Below, one piece after another: positions 21,513 to 33,120 of a stretch of 53,058 nucleotides of DNA (positions within the stretch are counted from its first letter, which is position 1; each line of letters starts with the position of its first letter). The notes beneath the pieces are model-generated. The model ran no database searches. It saw nothing but the letters and a program-made list of their open reading frames with translations, and was not told the origin of the DNA. The stretch covers positions 1 through 53,058 of the forward strand of contig JADGJL010000056.1 in NCBI GenBank assembly GCA_027600665.1, written 5' to 3'. The position numbers and the translations under genes are program-made. The stretch is from Irineochytrium annulatum. Lineage: Eukaryota; Chytridiomycota; Chytridiomycetes; Chytridiales; Chytridiaceae.

Positions 21513-22926
21513 ATGCTCCACACCGTCCCAACCGAGCTCATTCTCGCAATCGCGACAGCCGGCGCTGTCCTCGGTCCCGAAGACTACTTGGAACTTTCCC
21601 GATCCTGCAGGCGCCTCCGGTCCGTGCTGTCGGACTCGCGGGGGGCCCTGTTTGAAAGCCTCATACAAACCCAGTTGGACCAAGACCTCGTTCGTGCCTA
21701 CAGGACGCCGTTTCCGAACAGGTATGATGTAATCTCCAGTCGCCGTGGGGCCACAGTGTTCACTATTGCCGTTTTGACAGGGAGATATGGGGCCCCGTCA
21801 TCATTACGATCTGTGGGCTGCGAAGGAAGGAGAGCCCATTGCCCGGAACGGGTCGGTCTTCATCGAAGTCCTTACCTCGTAAGAGGCCGGCGAAGAGTCC
21901 TCATGATGTTGTCAAGGAATCATTCTTCGACCTAAAGCTCTTTGAAAGCTGGATCGACGGCGCGTTCATCCAGCAGCAGCTGCTGGAAAGCACCGTTTTG
22001 AGGTTGATGGTGCACGCGGACAGGAGCATGGCGGCCATCGAGAGCAATGGCGGCGTGTTGCTGAGTTCGTCGTGGGCGGCCACCGTCATTGCGATCAGGG
22101 TGCGCCAGGAGACGATTGCGAGGATGACGATCGAAGTGGAGGAGCAGGGTGCGGATGCGTCCGTGGGCGTTGTGACGGAGCTCGAGCGGCAGAAGGGAAA
22201 GATGATGGAGTTGATTGGGAAGTTGAGGGTGCACGCTTTACGGCTTGTCATCCTTCTATTTGCGATAACGTGCGGATCTGAGAGGTGATTGCTGCGCTTT
22301 GCATGTTGCCTATTCTTCTGCATTAACGAATTGTAGGCTTGAAGAATCCCCGTCTCCGAACAGGCTGAAACCCCGGCCGTCGGTGGAGTCCGTCACGTCG
22401 GATGCCACCTTGAATGTCTCGGAGGATGGGAGCGACGAAGGAGGTTGTGCTTTATTTCGCTTTGTCCTTACATGAACTAATACCGCCTATACCTATAGGG
22501 ACAGTGGAAGTGACGATCAGTTCAGCACCGACCGCGCCGGTCGTGACCCCTTCCTCCCCTCCCACGCCCTTTAACCCCCTCGCCCTCGTCCATGTCGGTA
22601 CGGTCGCGACTCTCTCGATGCGGAAGCATACCTTCTGGTGGACCGCACTCCGCCAGCTCGACACCGACACCATTACGGGCCTGCATATCACGCTTCAGGC
22701 CGCGCAGGAGATGCTGAGTCAAAAGCTGATTGGCCTTGGCATGCAGGGCCCCTCGGCGGACCTCGCGGCACTTCATCTGGTTGCAGGGCCAGTAATCATG
22801 AAGACGGTGCTGGCGGCGACGGACATTGAGGACGTCAAGGACCTGGCGTCGTCGAGTTCGGGACCGTACTTTGTCAATGCGGTCCTGGGTGTACTCGAAG
22901 AGCGGCAAGTCGGGTTAACGATTTGA
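21513..22926 (+). CDS. F-box-like protein, unknown target
   Basis: Four exons (21513-21721, 21781-22284, 22337-22443, 22499-22926) join in phase to 415 residues. The N-terminus MLHTVPTELILAIATAGAVL followed by DYLELSRSCRRLRSVL has the Leu-Pro start, hydrophobic spacing and SRSCRRL helix of an F-box, the Skp1-binding module of SCF ubiquitin ligases. Downstream is a Ser/Lys/Arg-rich linker (KSLPRKRPAKSP), a long helical segment, an acidic Ser-rich stretch (ESVTSDATLNVSEDGSDE), and a Pro/Thr-rich part before a final helical domain. No WD40 or LRR substrate domain was recognised, so a ligase role is inferred only from the N-terminus. It is tail-to-tail with PEX2, 110 bp apart. Confidence 0.7.
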
Positions 22927-23030
22927 CAGAAACCGCAAACTTTAATTTAAGATGACTCAGCGATTATATTTATAGTACTGTTTTGGCGCATTACTTTTTT
23001 CCTTGCGATGTTCGCTATGCTCGTGTACGA

Positions 23031-23036
23031 AATAAA
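23031..23036 (+). promoter_or_regulatory. Candidate poly(A) signal of the F-box-like gene
   Basis: AATAAA lies 105 nt downstream of the F-box-like stop codon and directly beside the PEX2 stop codon (23037-23039) on the other strand. The two transcripts therefore probably overlap at their 3' ends. Confidence 0.4.
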
Positions 23037-24316
23037 CTACATCTCCACTAATTCAACGACCATGTTTACACTTTTGATGCCGGCGCCGCAACGAAGGCAT
23101 GCAAATAATGGATCGGCGAGTAAATTTGAGCTGAAAAAGGTTAATTGCAAGTCATGCCAAATTATACGCGTACCTTAAGCAATAATAACAATATACGTGT
23201 TCGCAACCGGACCCCTTACTGGGTGATTGCACCACTGAGGGGATCCTGTCATCCCGGACGCATATGGGGCAAACGTGTGCAGGCAAGCTCTTTGCACCGT
23301 TGGCGGTATTGGAAAACACGCGCCCCATTAGGCTTTGCACCCGGTTGAGGTTGACAATAGGTATCAAGAAGACCAAAAATTCCTAATACGGCCATTAAAT
23401 ACGTGTACATCATGAAAAACGTACCGAAAACGCCTGCCAGACAAGCTGCCGATTCATGTAGTCGAAGCTTACTTGCCGGGCGACCTCCCTTCGCTGATAC
23501 ACGAGCCGCATTCCGAGGAGCCGATCTACGACCGATCGATATCTACCTATCATTAGCACCAAACAAAACAAAATTGCAGTTCATACCGCCCATTGTATAG
23601 AAACATCAGAAAGTTCGCCAAGGCAATGACGTTAAAGGCTTGTTCGATCTTCCCCAAAAGCATCCACGTTCTGTACCGCCAGTCACCCTTTTCACCATAT
23701 GAGAACAAACGCAGTTCCACGACGTAGTTCCGAACGGCGAACCTCGTCCTTATCACTCCATCTTCTCCGGGACGCGTGCTGGTTAAACCGAATCCAACCC
23801 CATCGACCCCCAATGGTCAAAAGCGCGTGCAGAGCTTTCTGCCATCTCGTCAGCGGCGCGTTAACGGCGGCAAGCTCGGCTAGGAGAGGCGTCAGTCTTC
23901 GCATGTTCATTACTAGGTGCTTACATGTTCCCATATGCATCCACTCGTTCCGGTATTTCAAGTTCTGAATCTGAAGCCCGTACGACGCCGACGCAGACGA
24001 GAAGTATAGCGGGTACATCATGATCAGATGGAGCAGGGCCACGATCTCCGGGTCGAAGCGATCCTTCACGTCCGGCTGCACAACAAGAGGGCAGGGTCAG
24101 AGATACACACGTCCGCGCGCTCTGAAAGCGGAAAAGAGTCACTACCATTCCAACGAACATGGCGATGAACTGGTCCTTGAACGAGCTCGCGAGGTCGCTG
24201 TCCAGCATGTCCGCGTCCAGCTGGGCCACCCGCAGGACCCGCAACGGCCACGACGGTCTTGCGTCGAGCAGCCTTTTGGCGGCCAGGATACGGTCGGCCG
24301 GGATCGGTGACGGCAT
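23037..24316 (-). CDS. PEX2: Peroxin 2, RING-type E3 of the peroxisomal import complex
   Basis: Seven exons (24316-24146, 24075-23925, 23879-23743, 23687-23587, 23542-23425, 23382-23174, 23130-23037) encode 326 residues. The N-terminal part has Pex2/12-family landmarks: QLDADMLDSDL, FKDQFIAMFVGM, KALHALLTIGGRWGW and KIEQAFNVIALANFLMFLY. Membrane-associated segments follow, including EFLVFLIPIVNLNRVQ. The RING domain is at the C-terminus (about 265-320): CPIC, then CEHVYCYYC, then CLRC. It gives a C3HC4-like ligand set interrupted by a long first loop. Pex2 forms the Pex2-Pex10-Pex12 retrotranslocation channel that ubiquitinates the receptor Pex5 for recycling. The RING crosses an exon junction, so single-frame searches would see only half of it. 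It is head-to-head with KAP120. Confidence 0.9.
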
Positions 24317-24424
24317 CTTATAGGCCTCGCTGTCAGGTCGGCCCGAGATCACGAAGGCTGGCAAAAGTCCGCCACCCTTTACGTTGTCACCAACCCTCAA
24401 AAGCCCCCGAGCGAGGCCAGCTAG
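24317..24424. promoter_or_regulatory. Compact divergent promoter between PEX2 and KAP120
   Basis: Only 108 bp separate the two start codons, so both 5' UTRs and the core promoters must share this interval or overlap each other's transcribed region. A short GTTGTCACCAACCCTC stretch is visible but no known element is assigned. Confidence 0.5.
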
Positions 24425-27400
24425 ATGGACCCGGCCACCAATGCGACGGCGATGATCGCGCAAGTCCTTCAGCGGAGCATCATGAGCGATGCGCACAGGG
24501 CCGAGGCCGAGGCGCAGCTGAAGCAGTGGGAGGTCATGCCTGGTTTTCACTCGACCCTCATGGTGAGTCTGTAGGAGCTCACTTCACCGACGCCCCGTAC
24601 TGAGCTTACTTTTCGCGTTCAGGACATCTCCCTGAATCCGATTCAACCGGCCTCGATTCGGCACTTGGCCGTCATCATGCTCAAGACGGCCGTGGATCGG
24701 TACTGGAGGCCGCGACAAAAAGGGTGAGCGCGCCCGTTGAACGCACAGAGATGCTTACGCGTTGTTTAGCGCGATTCAGCCGGATGAGAAGGCGAAGATA
24801 AAGGGGCAATTGTTAACCGTCATCTGTGAAGAGTCTCCTCAGGTAAATGCGCGGCAATGCTTGCAAATGCTCGTGTCCGGTGCTAACAAGTCGTTGCGTG
24901 TGGTTTCTTCTTCTAGCTAGCGAGAGCGTACGCCGAGGTAATTGCCAAGATCGCTGTCATAGACTACCCTGATCAATGGTATTGTCATTTGATGTGATAG
25001 GGAGTCCGCGCTGGCCTCGTTCTTGGCATGCGCTTAGTTGTCGTGGACTTACTCGCGGAATAGGCCTGAGCTCTACCGTGTTATCTTGCACGCCATCAAG
25101 GAAGCATTCACGGCACCGATGGCAATGGAGCAAGAGCGCGGGAGGTACGCCCAGCTTCACTCGCTTCACGTTCTGCATCGCGTCATCAAGGTTCTGTCGA
25201 TCAAGCAACACATACGCTTTAAAACGATTAAATACCAGGTAGGCGCTCTAGATGTTTGGTATAAGAAAGGCTAAAGAGCTGCGTAGTTGACCCCGGAGCT
25301 TTTTCGATACCTTTCTGGCATTTACTATGACAACATTGAGGCGTTCTTCGCCGGTGCAGAGGCGGCGATCTCGGGTACCGCGGACGTGAAGGTGATCGAG
25401 CATCGTGTGGAGGTTGCGCGGCGGGCACTGAAGTCTCTGCGGACGTTGATCGTTTATGGGTATCCGGAGCAGAAGGAGAAGAAGTTTGAGTACAAGGCTC
25501 CGTTCTTTGAGGCCGAGGACCCCACCGTTAGTTGTTGTGAATTCATGAATTTATTGCGTGAGACTCAATCGTTTTTACTATCGCAGAATCTCTTCCGCTC
25601 CCTTCTCGGCTGCTTGCAAAACCTTCTTCAACTTCGTAAGCAGTTGATTATGCAGCAGAAGCCTGACGATGTTGCCTAGAGACCGTTCTCCGCGCGAACG
25701 CCGCCAACCCATACATTGCCCGCCTGCATGGATCCGTCAACAAGCTTACAAGCTTGATCGGAAAGCAGTACAAAGACTTGGCGGAGAACAGAGTGGTGGG
25801 GTTCTGCTTATCACGGGGAAGTATGGACGTAGTCAAGTTTTACTGGCAGCAGTTAAGCTACTTCGACGTCAACACAGGCAACGACTGCCGGTCCTGACGT
25901 CGAATACTAAATCGTTATTCTAGTGGATGATTTCAGCGAAAAGATCTTACTGCAGGGGCTGGTCATGGTGAGGCTACTGATTAAAAATAGAGATTTCGAC
26001 GTTATTCCAGGTATGCATCAATTGACAGTGCTTAAAATTGACGGTACTCATAGAGCAAAAACTACCGGGAACTGCTACGGCTCAAGACATCATCGCAAAC
26101 CAACTCCTCACACCCGACTTCGTCTCATCCGCGGCAGAAGTGCTGATCACCAAATATCTTAAACTCGGAATCGCCGACTTGCAAAAGTGGGAGGAAGAGC
26201 CCGAGTCATTTGTGACCGACGAGGAGGCGGATCATTGGGAGTTCAGCTTACGGGTATTGCCTTTCCTTAAAATTGCTTATAGTTGTTGCTGACTATTGTA
26301 CTGTCAGCTTTGTGCGCAGAAAGCTCTCTATGACCTCGTGAACCGTTTCCGGAGTCATCTTGCGCCCTTGTTTGTCTCGTTACTGCACCGGGTAAAGGGT
26401 TAGTTCCTATCATTCGATGCACTTGCCAGTGCTGACTCGCTAGACATCGGGGCAACTTCCGACGATGCGAGCATGCTTTTTAAAGAGTCCGTTTACTCTG
26501 TTTTTGCCATTTGCGCCAACGACCTCTACGACTCCTTCCCTTTTGCCGAACTTCTTCAGTCGAAACTGATACCTGAAGTTCAGGAACTCCGACCTCATCG
26601 ACTGTACGTACATGACTGATTGTTTATCGGAGTATTGATGGTAGAACAGGTCTAAAATCATGAGACGGCGAACTTCCCTCCTCATCCACTCCTGCATTAA
26701 CATTTACCAAATCCCCGACACTCTGCTGCCGGAAGTGTACCGGACGCTCCTGACGCTCGCGCTGCCCTCAGAGGTGGATTTGGTCGTCCGGTTGACCGCC
26801 ATCGCGGCTTTAAAGCCCGTTGTAGAGGAGAACATCACAAACGCGGACGCATTCGAATCTTTCGCGGGAGGCGCGATGGAGACGCTGATGGCGGTCCTGG
26901 CGACGCTGGACGAATTTGAGACAAAGGTCATTGTCATGAAGTCGCTCGAATCCGTCGTGTATCTGCTCAGAGAGCGTGTCACGCCGTATGTCGGGGGTAT
27001 CACGTCGCGGTTGCCGGAGCTGTGGAACTCGTCGGAGCACCAGAAGATCTTTCGGATAGCAATTTTGGATCTGCTGCAAGCTCTCATTGTCGTATGTACT
27101 ACCCGCTCATCGTCATCCATTGACGTGATTTAAAGGCGGTCCGAGATCAGTCGATTCAACTCCATCCCATCGTCCTCCCCGTCGTGCAGCATGGCCTTGA
27201 CGTTTCGAAGGTGATTTAACTGATTTCTGGCTGTCATTGAACACGTACAGACCGACAATATTTTCGAAGACGCTGTAAGCCTCTGGTATGAGATGGTCCA
27301 CAACGCAACCGAAGCTACCCCAGCCCTCATCACACTCTACCCTCTCGTCCACGACGCCCTTGAGGTCATTAACGACCTCGATCGCTTTCCTCAGGTTTTG

Positions 27401-28315
27401 AAGATCTTTGAGGCCTACTTCCTCTTGTGCCCCGCGCCTTTGCTGCAGCTCGACGCTACGGCCTCCATTTTTGTCAAACTTCAAGGCCTTGTCCACAGCA
27501 TGGCAATTCAGGCGTCCAAATTTATCGCCAAAACGCTCACGAAGGTGTTACGAACTTGCGCGAGGGCTGGGCAGTTGCAGGCGCTGTGCGGGATGCTGGC
27601 GGCCACAGGCGTGCTGGAGTGCTGCGTCAGGGAGATTTTGAGGGCGGGAGGGGACGAGAGGAGGGTTGATCACATCATCGCAGACTTTTGTACGGTGATA
27701 GGGGTGATCGGGGTGTGGGAGGGGAGCTTTCTTATCACGTTCTTGCGGCAACTCGGCGCGGAAGTTCATGAGCCTGGAGGGTTGGTAGGAATGGTTATAG
27801 ACCAATGGAGCGATGTAAGCTATTGTTGGAAGTCTTCCCGTTGTTCTAACGGGCTGCAGGTGTACGAAGCGATGACCTACGCTCGCCAGAGGAAAATAAC
27901 AACGATGGCGCTCGGGTCAATGCTCGCTACCGGTGACCGCGATGTCCTAACGCGGGCGCCTCTCATTTTCGCGTCCTTTTTCGATTCTTTAAGCCAGGTG
28001 TTTGAAAAAACGGATGAAGAGTGAGTGCTTTCTCGGTATGCAAGTATATCACGGACTAATTATCGAAACAGGGCGCAGCAGCATTGGTTTGAGCAAGTAG
28101 ACGACGGCGACGGCGAGGAGACTGCTGGCCTGCGACGCATGCGGGAGGTGCAGAGCTCGGACCCGATTACAACAACGTCTCTGACGGATTTTATTCGGGG
28201 CAAGTTAATAGAGTGTGAAGCTGCTGTCGGGGGCTCCGAGGCTTTCAAGGCTCTTGTGTTAGGGCAGGTAGACACACGCGTGCTAGCCGAGGTCAATCGG
28301 ATGATCATGCGATAA
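24425..28315 (+). CDS. KAP120: Importin-beta family transport receptor, importin-11/Kap120 type
   Basis: Seventeen exons keep phase and encode 1,019 residues: 24425-24562, 24623-24723, 24770-24842, 24917-24978, 25064-25238, 25287-25526, 25587-25635, 25680-25877, 25924-26010, 26054-26253, 26308-26398, 26444-26603, 26650-27091, 27136-27210, 27251-27814, 27860-28020, 28072-28315. The N-terminal importin domain has EAQLKQWEVMPGFHSTLMD, DRYWRPRQKG and DYPDQWPELYRVI. HEAT repeats continue to the end. Importin-11 landmarks include KWEEEPESFVTDEE, MRRRTSLLIH and ERVTPYVGGITSRLPELW. Kap120/importin-11 carries selected cargo, including ribosome-biogenesis factors in yeast and ubiquitin-conjugating enzymes in animals, through nuclear pores under Ran control. 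The intron after 25877 begins GC (AG|GCAACG) and has a TACTAAA branch-like site. Length matches the family (about 975-1,030). Confidence 0.92.
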
Positions 28316-28478
28316 TAGTTTTCATTTCTATTGCTTCACTTATGTGTTTTTATTTTTTTTTCTTTCTATCTTATTTTTGCGCCTCATCACTGGCGTATTC
28401 CGGCGTACGGGAATCATCAATTAGACCTTCTGCTTCCAGCAACTCCGAGTTACGGAGGTAGTATTTTCACAGGTCTTC

Positions 28479-29916
28479 ATGTATCGGTGTCAGCGACTCA
28501 TCGGCAGGCTGCTGTCGTCCACAACCTCACCGGCATCTACAACGGCCTCGCTTGTCTCGGCCCCACCGCCTCCAAAGCCAAATACGAAACCTTCAGCCGG
28601 CTCGCCGGAAGAGATCGTTGTCGACTCCGACTCGCATGATCCACCAAAGGTGGAGGACTCGAGGCCGCTTGAGGAGCCCGCATGGACTGCCGACAACCGC
28701 ACCCAGAGCATGGCGTCGCAGCTCGCGTCGATGGAGAAGATGATCACGGCCGCGCGCGGAGTTGACGAGATCCAACGGGGCTATATTCCCACAAAAACCG
28801 CCGCTGCCACCGCCGCCGCTGCTGAGAAAGCGCGTCGACGCGCTGAGGAGGGAAGCAATGTTGTGTTGGCCGACGGCGAGGTCGAGGACGACGCGGGCGA
28901 GGAGGAGGCGCGGCCGATGATGTCGAGGGAGGCCGCTGAACGCCAATTCCTACGGCAGCATCGCCAGCATGTGCGACCAGGCAGCGAATTGAACCCGAAT
29001 GTTGGCGGGAACAAGCCCGTGACGCAGCGGCAACACCTGGAGAGCAAGGTGCCGAAGGGGATGGCGAAGGCGGCGGGCGCCGTCAGGATTATGCATGCGA
29101 GGGAGGACGCGCAAAGTAAGGCTCCTTGGCAGCACCTACGTAGCCAATGTACCACCAGCACCTTCAGCATCCTCGTTGGCATCTTACTGCTCACATGGGA
29201 GTAGTTTGTTAACCGTAATTTTTGCAGGATACAAGACGCCGACGCAATCCTTGTGGGAGGATTATTGGGTTACCCGCCCAACGCTTGAGAACTTCGAGTC
29301 CCTCGTTGATGAACAGATCTCCCGTGCGCGCCGTCGAGGCGACTTCGAGAACCTCCAAGGAAGGGGCAAGCCGCTGGACCTGAACTCCGAGACGCGGGGG
29401 AACCCGTTCTTGTCGGAGACGGAGGTGATTATGAACAATATGGTAAAAAACCAAGGCCACCTGCCTGCGTGGGTTGAGATGGGGAAGGATGTTGACGTTG
29501 AAGTCGCGAAGTTAAGGACAGAGCTGGCTGGCATTTGGGATGAATGTTTCCCGCGGAGGGAGGAAGCCAAACCGGCCGTCAGCGCTCAGGCTACTTCGCT
29601 TGGCCCATCGCCGCAAAAGCCGAAGAATCTGACCGACCGGATTTTGGGGTGGATTACCGGGGACAGTGGCGCGGGAGGGACAATGGGCCATGGGCCCTCG
29701 CGCGAAGATAGGCCGAGAAGAGGCGGAGGGGAAGCGGAGTGGGCGCGAAGAGCGCCGGAGTGGGCAGATATTCGGGTGAAAGAGATAAACGGGAAGATAC
29801 GGAGCTATAATCTTTCCGTGCCGTCGGGTGTAGGGCAGAAGGTCGCGATGGCGGCGAAAAGTGAGCTGGAGAGGGCCAGGCGGGAGGGCGAGCGCAGAAG
29901 TGGTGAAAGTGGATAA
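28479..29916 (+). CDS. DUF1992 (DNAJC28-type conserved domain) protein, probably mitochondrial
   Basis: Two exons (28479-29115, 29228-29916) encode 441 residues. The DUF1992 core is at about 215-310: SLVDEQISRARRRGDFENL, GRGKPLDLNSE, EVIMNNMVKNQGHLPAWVEM. This domain occurs in DNAJC28 of animals, in bacterial YhdN-like proteins and in fungi. No J domain (HPD motif) is present, so this is the J-less form. The N-terminus MYRCQRLIGRLLSSTTSP is short, basic and Ser-rich, compatible with mitochondrial import. The ~190-residue region between is low-complexity and acidic. The molecular function of DUF1992 is not established. A Golgi or mitochondrial role has been proposed for animal DNAJC28. Confidence 0.82.
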
Positions 29917-29924
29917 CCAGTTAT

Positions 29925-29930
29925 AATAAA
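29925..29930 (+). promoter_or_regulatory. Candidate poly(A) signal of the DUF1992 gene
   Basis: AATAAA begins 9 nt after the stop codon of the DUF1992 gene, followed by TTCTTTCAG. The position is closer than usual but is the only match in this short convergent gap. Confidence 0.35.
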
Positions 29931-30173
29931 TTCTTTCAGCTTATTAGAGGGTGTTCACGTCGAGAAAAAGGTGATGGTCGAAAATTGAAAATTGTGATTC
30001 CGCAAAATCACTGTTGCATGTGTATTGCCCTCTTAATACATGACATATAGCACTATGGGTAAAAAAAATGTACCTATTGCAGCTAATTTCGCGTGTTAGA
30101 GCAACCGTCTCATCTAAAGTAAGAGAGAAAAGAGAAGAGGACAAGTAAGGAGGAATGATAACTCATCCAGCAT

Positions 30174-32309
30174 CTATTCATCAGTCGTACATCCGTGAGA
30201 AGCGTCGTTCACCTTTACCGATGTTAATGTATCGAACTCACGAAAGCAAAAACTCTTACATTTTTGATAAATTTGTAAAGCGTCCCCCGCGTCACCTTCA
30301 ACGGCGGCGCTTTCCATGCCTTCTTACGCTGCGCCAGCTCAGCTTCCGGCACATGCAGGTCAATCACGCGGCTGATAGCATCAACCGTAATCTCGTCGTC
30401 GTCTTGAACGAGTGCGATGGGACCTCCAAGCTGGGCCTCTGGCGTGATGTGGCCAATGATGAACCCCTATTCAGGCAGCGTTACACAATTGCGAACGGAG
30501 TACGGAAAAACAAAAAAAACACACATGGCTGCCACCAGAGAAACGCCCGTCAGTTAACATCGCCACGTCCTGCCCAAGCCCTGCGCCCATAATCGCGCTC
30601 GTTGGCGTCAACATCTCCGGCATGCCGGGCCCTCCCTTCGGACCCTCGTACCGTATAACGACAACGTGTCCTTTCCCAACCTTTCCCTCCCTTAAAGCCT
30701 TCACCATGTCCTCCTCGGCGTCAAACACCCTCGCCTTCCCCTTGAAGGTCAGCCCTTCCTTTCCCGTGATCTTAGCCACGCTGCCGCCTGGCGCGAGGTT
30801 CCCGCGCAGAATCTGAATGTGCCCCGTCGGCTTGATCGGCTCCCTCATAGACTGGATGATCTCCTGGTTCTTCTTCAGCTCCCTCAGCGGCTTCAGGTTC
30901 TCCGCTAACGTCTTGCCCGTGACGGTCATGATGTCGCCGTGAATGAGGTTCTCACTCAGCAAAATCTTGAGCACGCCGGGCGTCCCACCGGCCTCGTGAA
31001 GGTCCTCCATGACCCACTTTCCGCTGGGCTTGAGGTCTGCGATGAGTGGCACCTTGTCGCTAAACTTTTGGAAGTCGTCAAGCGTGAGTTCGACGCCAAT
31101 GGCGCGCGAGATAGCGAGGAGATGCAAGACGACATTTGTAGAGCCGCCAAGCGCCATCGTAATGACCATAGCGTTCTCGAAGGCCTTGCGGGTCATGATG
31201 TCGGAGGGCCTAAGGTTCATCTCGAGGAGGCGCTTCATCGCCTTCCCGGCCTCGCGGCACTCCTGAAGTTTGGCGGGATCCTCGGCGGGCGTCGAGGAGC
31301 TGTAAGGAAGGCACATTCCCATTGCCTCAATTACGCTAGACACTGTCGCGAGAGAGGGTTCCGGTCAGTGACTGAGAGCAATGACAAGGAAAAAAGTGCA
31401 GTGAGAACGTACTGCTGTTTGCCGTGTACATGCCGCCGCAGGCACCAGCCCCCGGACACGCATTCCGAATAATGTCGGCCCTCTGCTCCTCCGTGATCCT
31501 CCCGGCAATAAACTCCCCATAAGCCTGGAACGCGGACACAATGTCCAACGCGTCCGAGCCCTTCTTAGCGTCAACCCACTGCGGCCTGCTCAGGCCCCCA
31601 CATCTCCCCGGCTTAATGGTCCCGCCATACACGATCATCGACGGCCTGTTGATTCTCGCGTGCGCGATTAGGACACCCGGCATGTTTTTGTCGCACCCTG
31701 GCAGCGAGATGTTTCCGTCGTACCACTGCGCGCCCATGACGGTCTCGATCGAGTCCGCGATGATCTCGCGCGATTGGAGCGAGTACGACATGCCCTCGGT
31801 TCCCATGGAGATGCCATCCGAGACGCCGATGGTGTTGAACCGATAACCGATCAGGCCCGCATCCTGGACGCCGGCTTTCACCTCGGCCGAGAGCTTATTG
31901 AGGTGCATGTTGCAAGGGTTGCCCTCGTACCAGCTATTGAAGCACAAGTTAGACCGCGTCGTCGAGAAGGAGAAGCAAAGTACTAACACAGAGGAGATGC
32001 CCACTTGCGGAAGGTTCATTTGTTCCTCCGTCAGCCCCGTGGCGTACACTGACATTAAGATTGAAGTCAGAAGCCATGGCGTGTCTACGGTCGAAATCAC
32101 GTACACATCGCCTGGGAAGCCCCCTGGATCTTCGGTTGGGTGATTCTCGCGCTGTATCGGTTCATCCGCGGCTTGGAGGATTCCTGCTCGTATGGTTGTG
32201 AATACTGCGACGGGTGAGTCGAGTACGATCGTGGGGCAGCCGCGAGCAAAGAGGACGCGCCATGACGGGGGATCGGGTCCCGGCGCGTTCTGAGTAGAGC
32301 GGCCAGCAT
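30174..32309 (-). CDS. ILV3: Dihydroxy-acid dehydratase, mitochondrial
   Basis: Six exons (32309-32105, 32048-31988, 31933-31413, 31342-30525, 30466-30260, 30212-30174) encode 616 residues. The enzyme dehydrates 2,3-dihydroxy-isovalerate and the methylvalerate analogue, the third shared step of valine and isoleucine synthesis in the mitochondrial matrix. A presequence ([20 protein letters not shown]) precedes [20 protein letters not shown]. The Fe-S cysteines are C96 (NPCNMH), C169 (PGCDKNMPG) and C254 (GACGGMYTA). Further landmarks are [21 protein letters not shown] and the active-site DGRFSGG. The C-terminus [12 protein letters not shown] and [14 protein letters not shown] is normal. The last exon is only 39 nt and the second only 61 nt; both are required for a complete family sequence. 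No regulatory uORF was identified. Confidence 0.95.
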
Positions 32310-33120
32310 GTCGGTGCACTTAAGTCGAAGATGGGGACCTGGCGATTTTGACTTTCTGTCCACCCGTCCGATCTCATCAAGATCTTGGAATCACCGTATG
32401 GTGAATGAATGAAATGGTAATAATTTTTGCAGCGAATTCTTCTGACACTACCACGCAGCTTCTACTTCCTAATCCGAAAATGCCGAATGCCTGCTCGTTC
32501 ACGTCAGCCCTACCGTTCCGTTCCTCGCGGCTGTGTCGCTGTCGCGCTTTCACCGCGACGTTCAGCACGAAGGGAACCTTATTTAATATAATTCATGAAT
32601 TTATATATAGTTAATTTCTTATATTAATACAATTGGGTCTTCCCATGATACCGTGCAAGCACCTGGAGGTAGGTTAGGTCGACGGCGAACTCAAGTAAGC
32701 AGTCAAAAGGTGGGAACAGGACTAAACTTCACCAAGGCAAGTACGTGTACACTTTCCCATGGTGACGCTCAAAGTCGTTGACCTTGTCCATTGATGCGTA
32801 CCCATCTCGCGCTCTCTGAGCCTGATTACCCATCCCTCACAGACAGTGCGCCTACCTCACGACAGCTACTGACCCTTGTGAAGCGCTATGGTAGGCGACG
32901 AGAGCGCGTTTTTGGGTGGTTGCGGAAAGCGCCCACCCCGACATGACGAGCTCTTGACCCAGCCGCACTGCGAGTGAAAAGGCCATTTGACTGACCCTGT
33001 GGCAATAAGTCCGGCGCCATGTTCTCATATTTGAGTATGCTCGTGGTCCCATAAATCTCGATGGGGCGATATCACCTGTTTGTTGTTGCGTCTCGGCATT
33101 ACTCCGCTCACGTTTTCAGC
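32310..33120. other. Divergent promoter region of ILV3 and GPX
   Basis: About 0.8 kb between two head-to-head genes. It includes an AT-rich stretch around 32580-32630 (ATATATAG-like) that could act as a core promoter. An in-frame extension of the GPX gene back to an ATG at 33061 exists. No other gene was recognised. Confidence 0.45.

Noticed and set aside
24317..24550. N-terminal extension of PEX2 upstream of ATG 24316
   Set aside because: The frame is open but overlaps the first exon of KAP120 on the other strand; the Pex2-like sequence begins at 24316.
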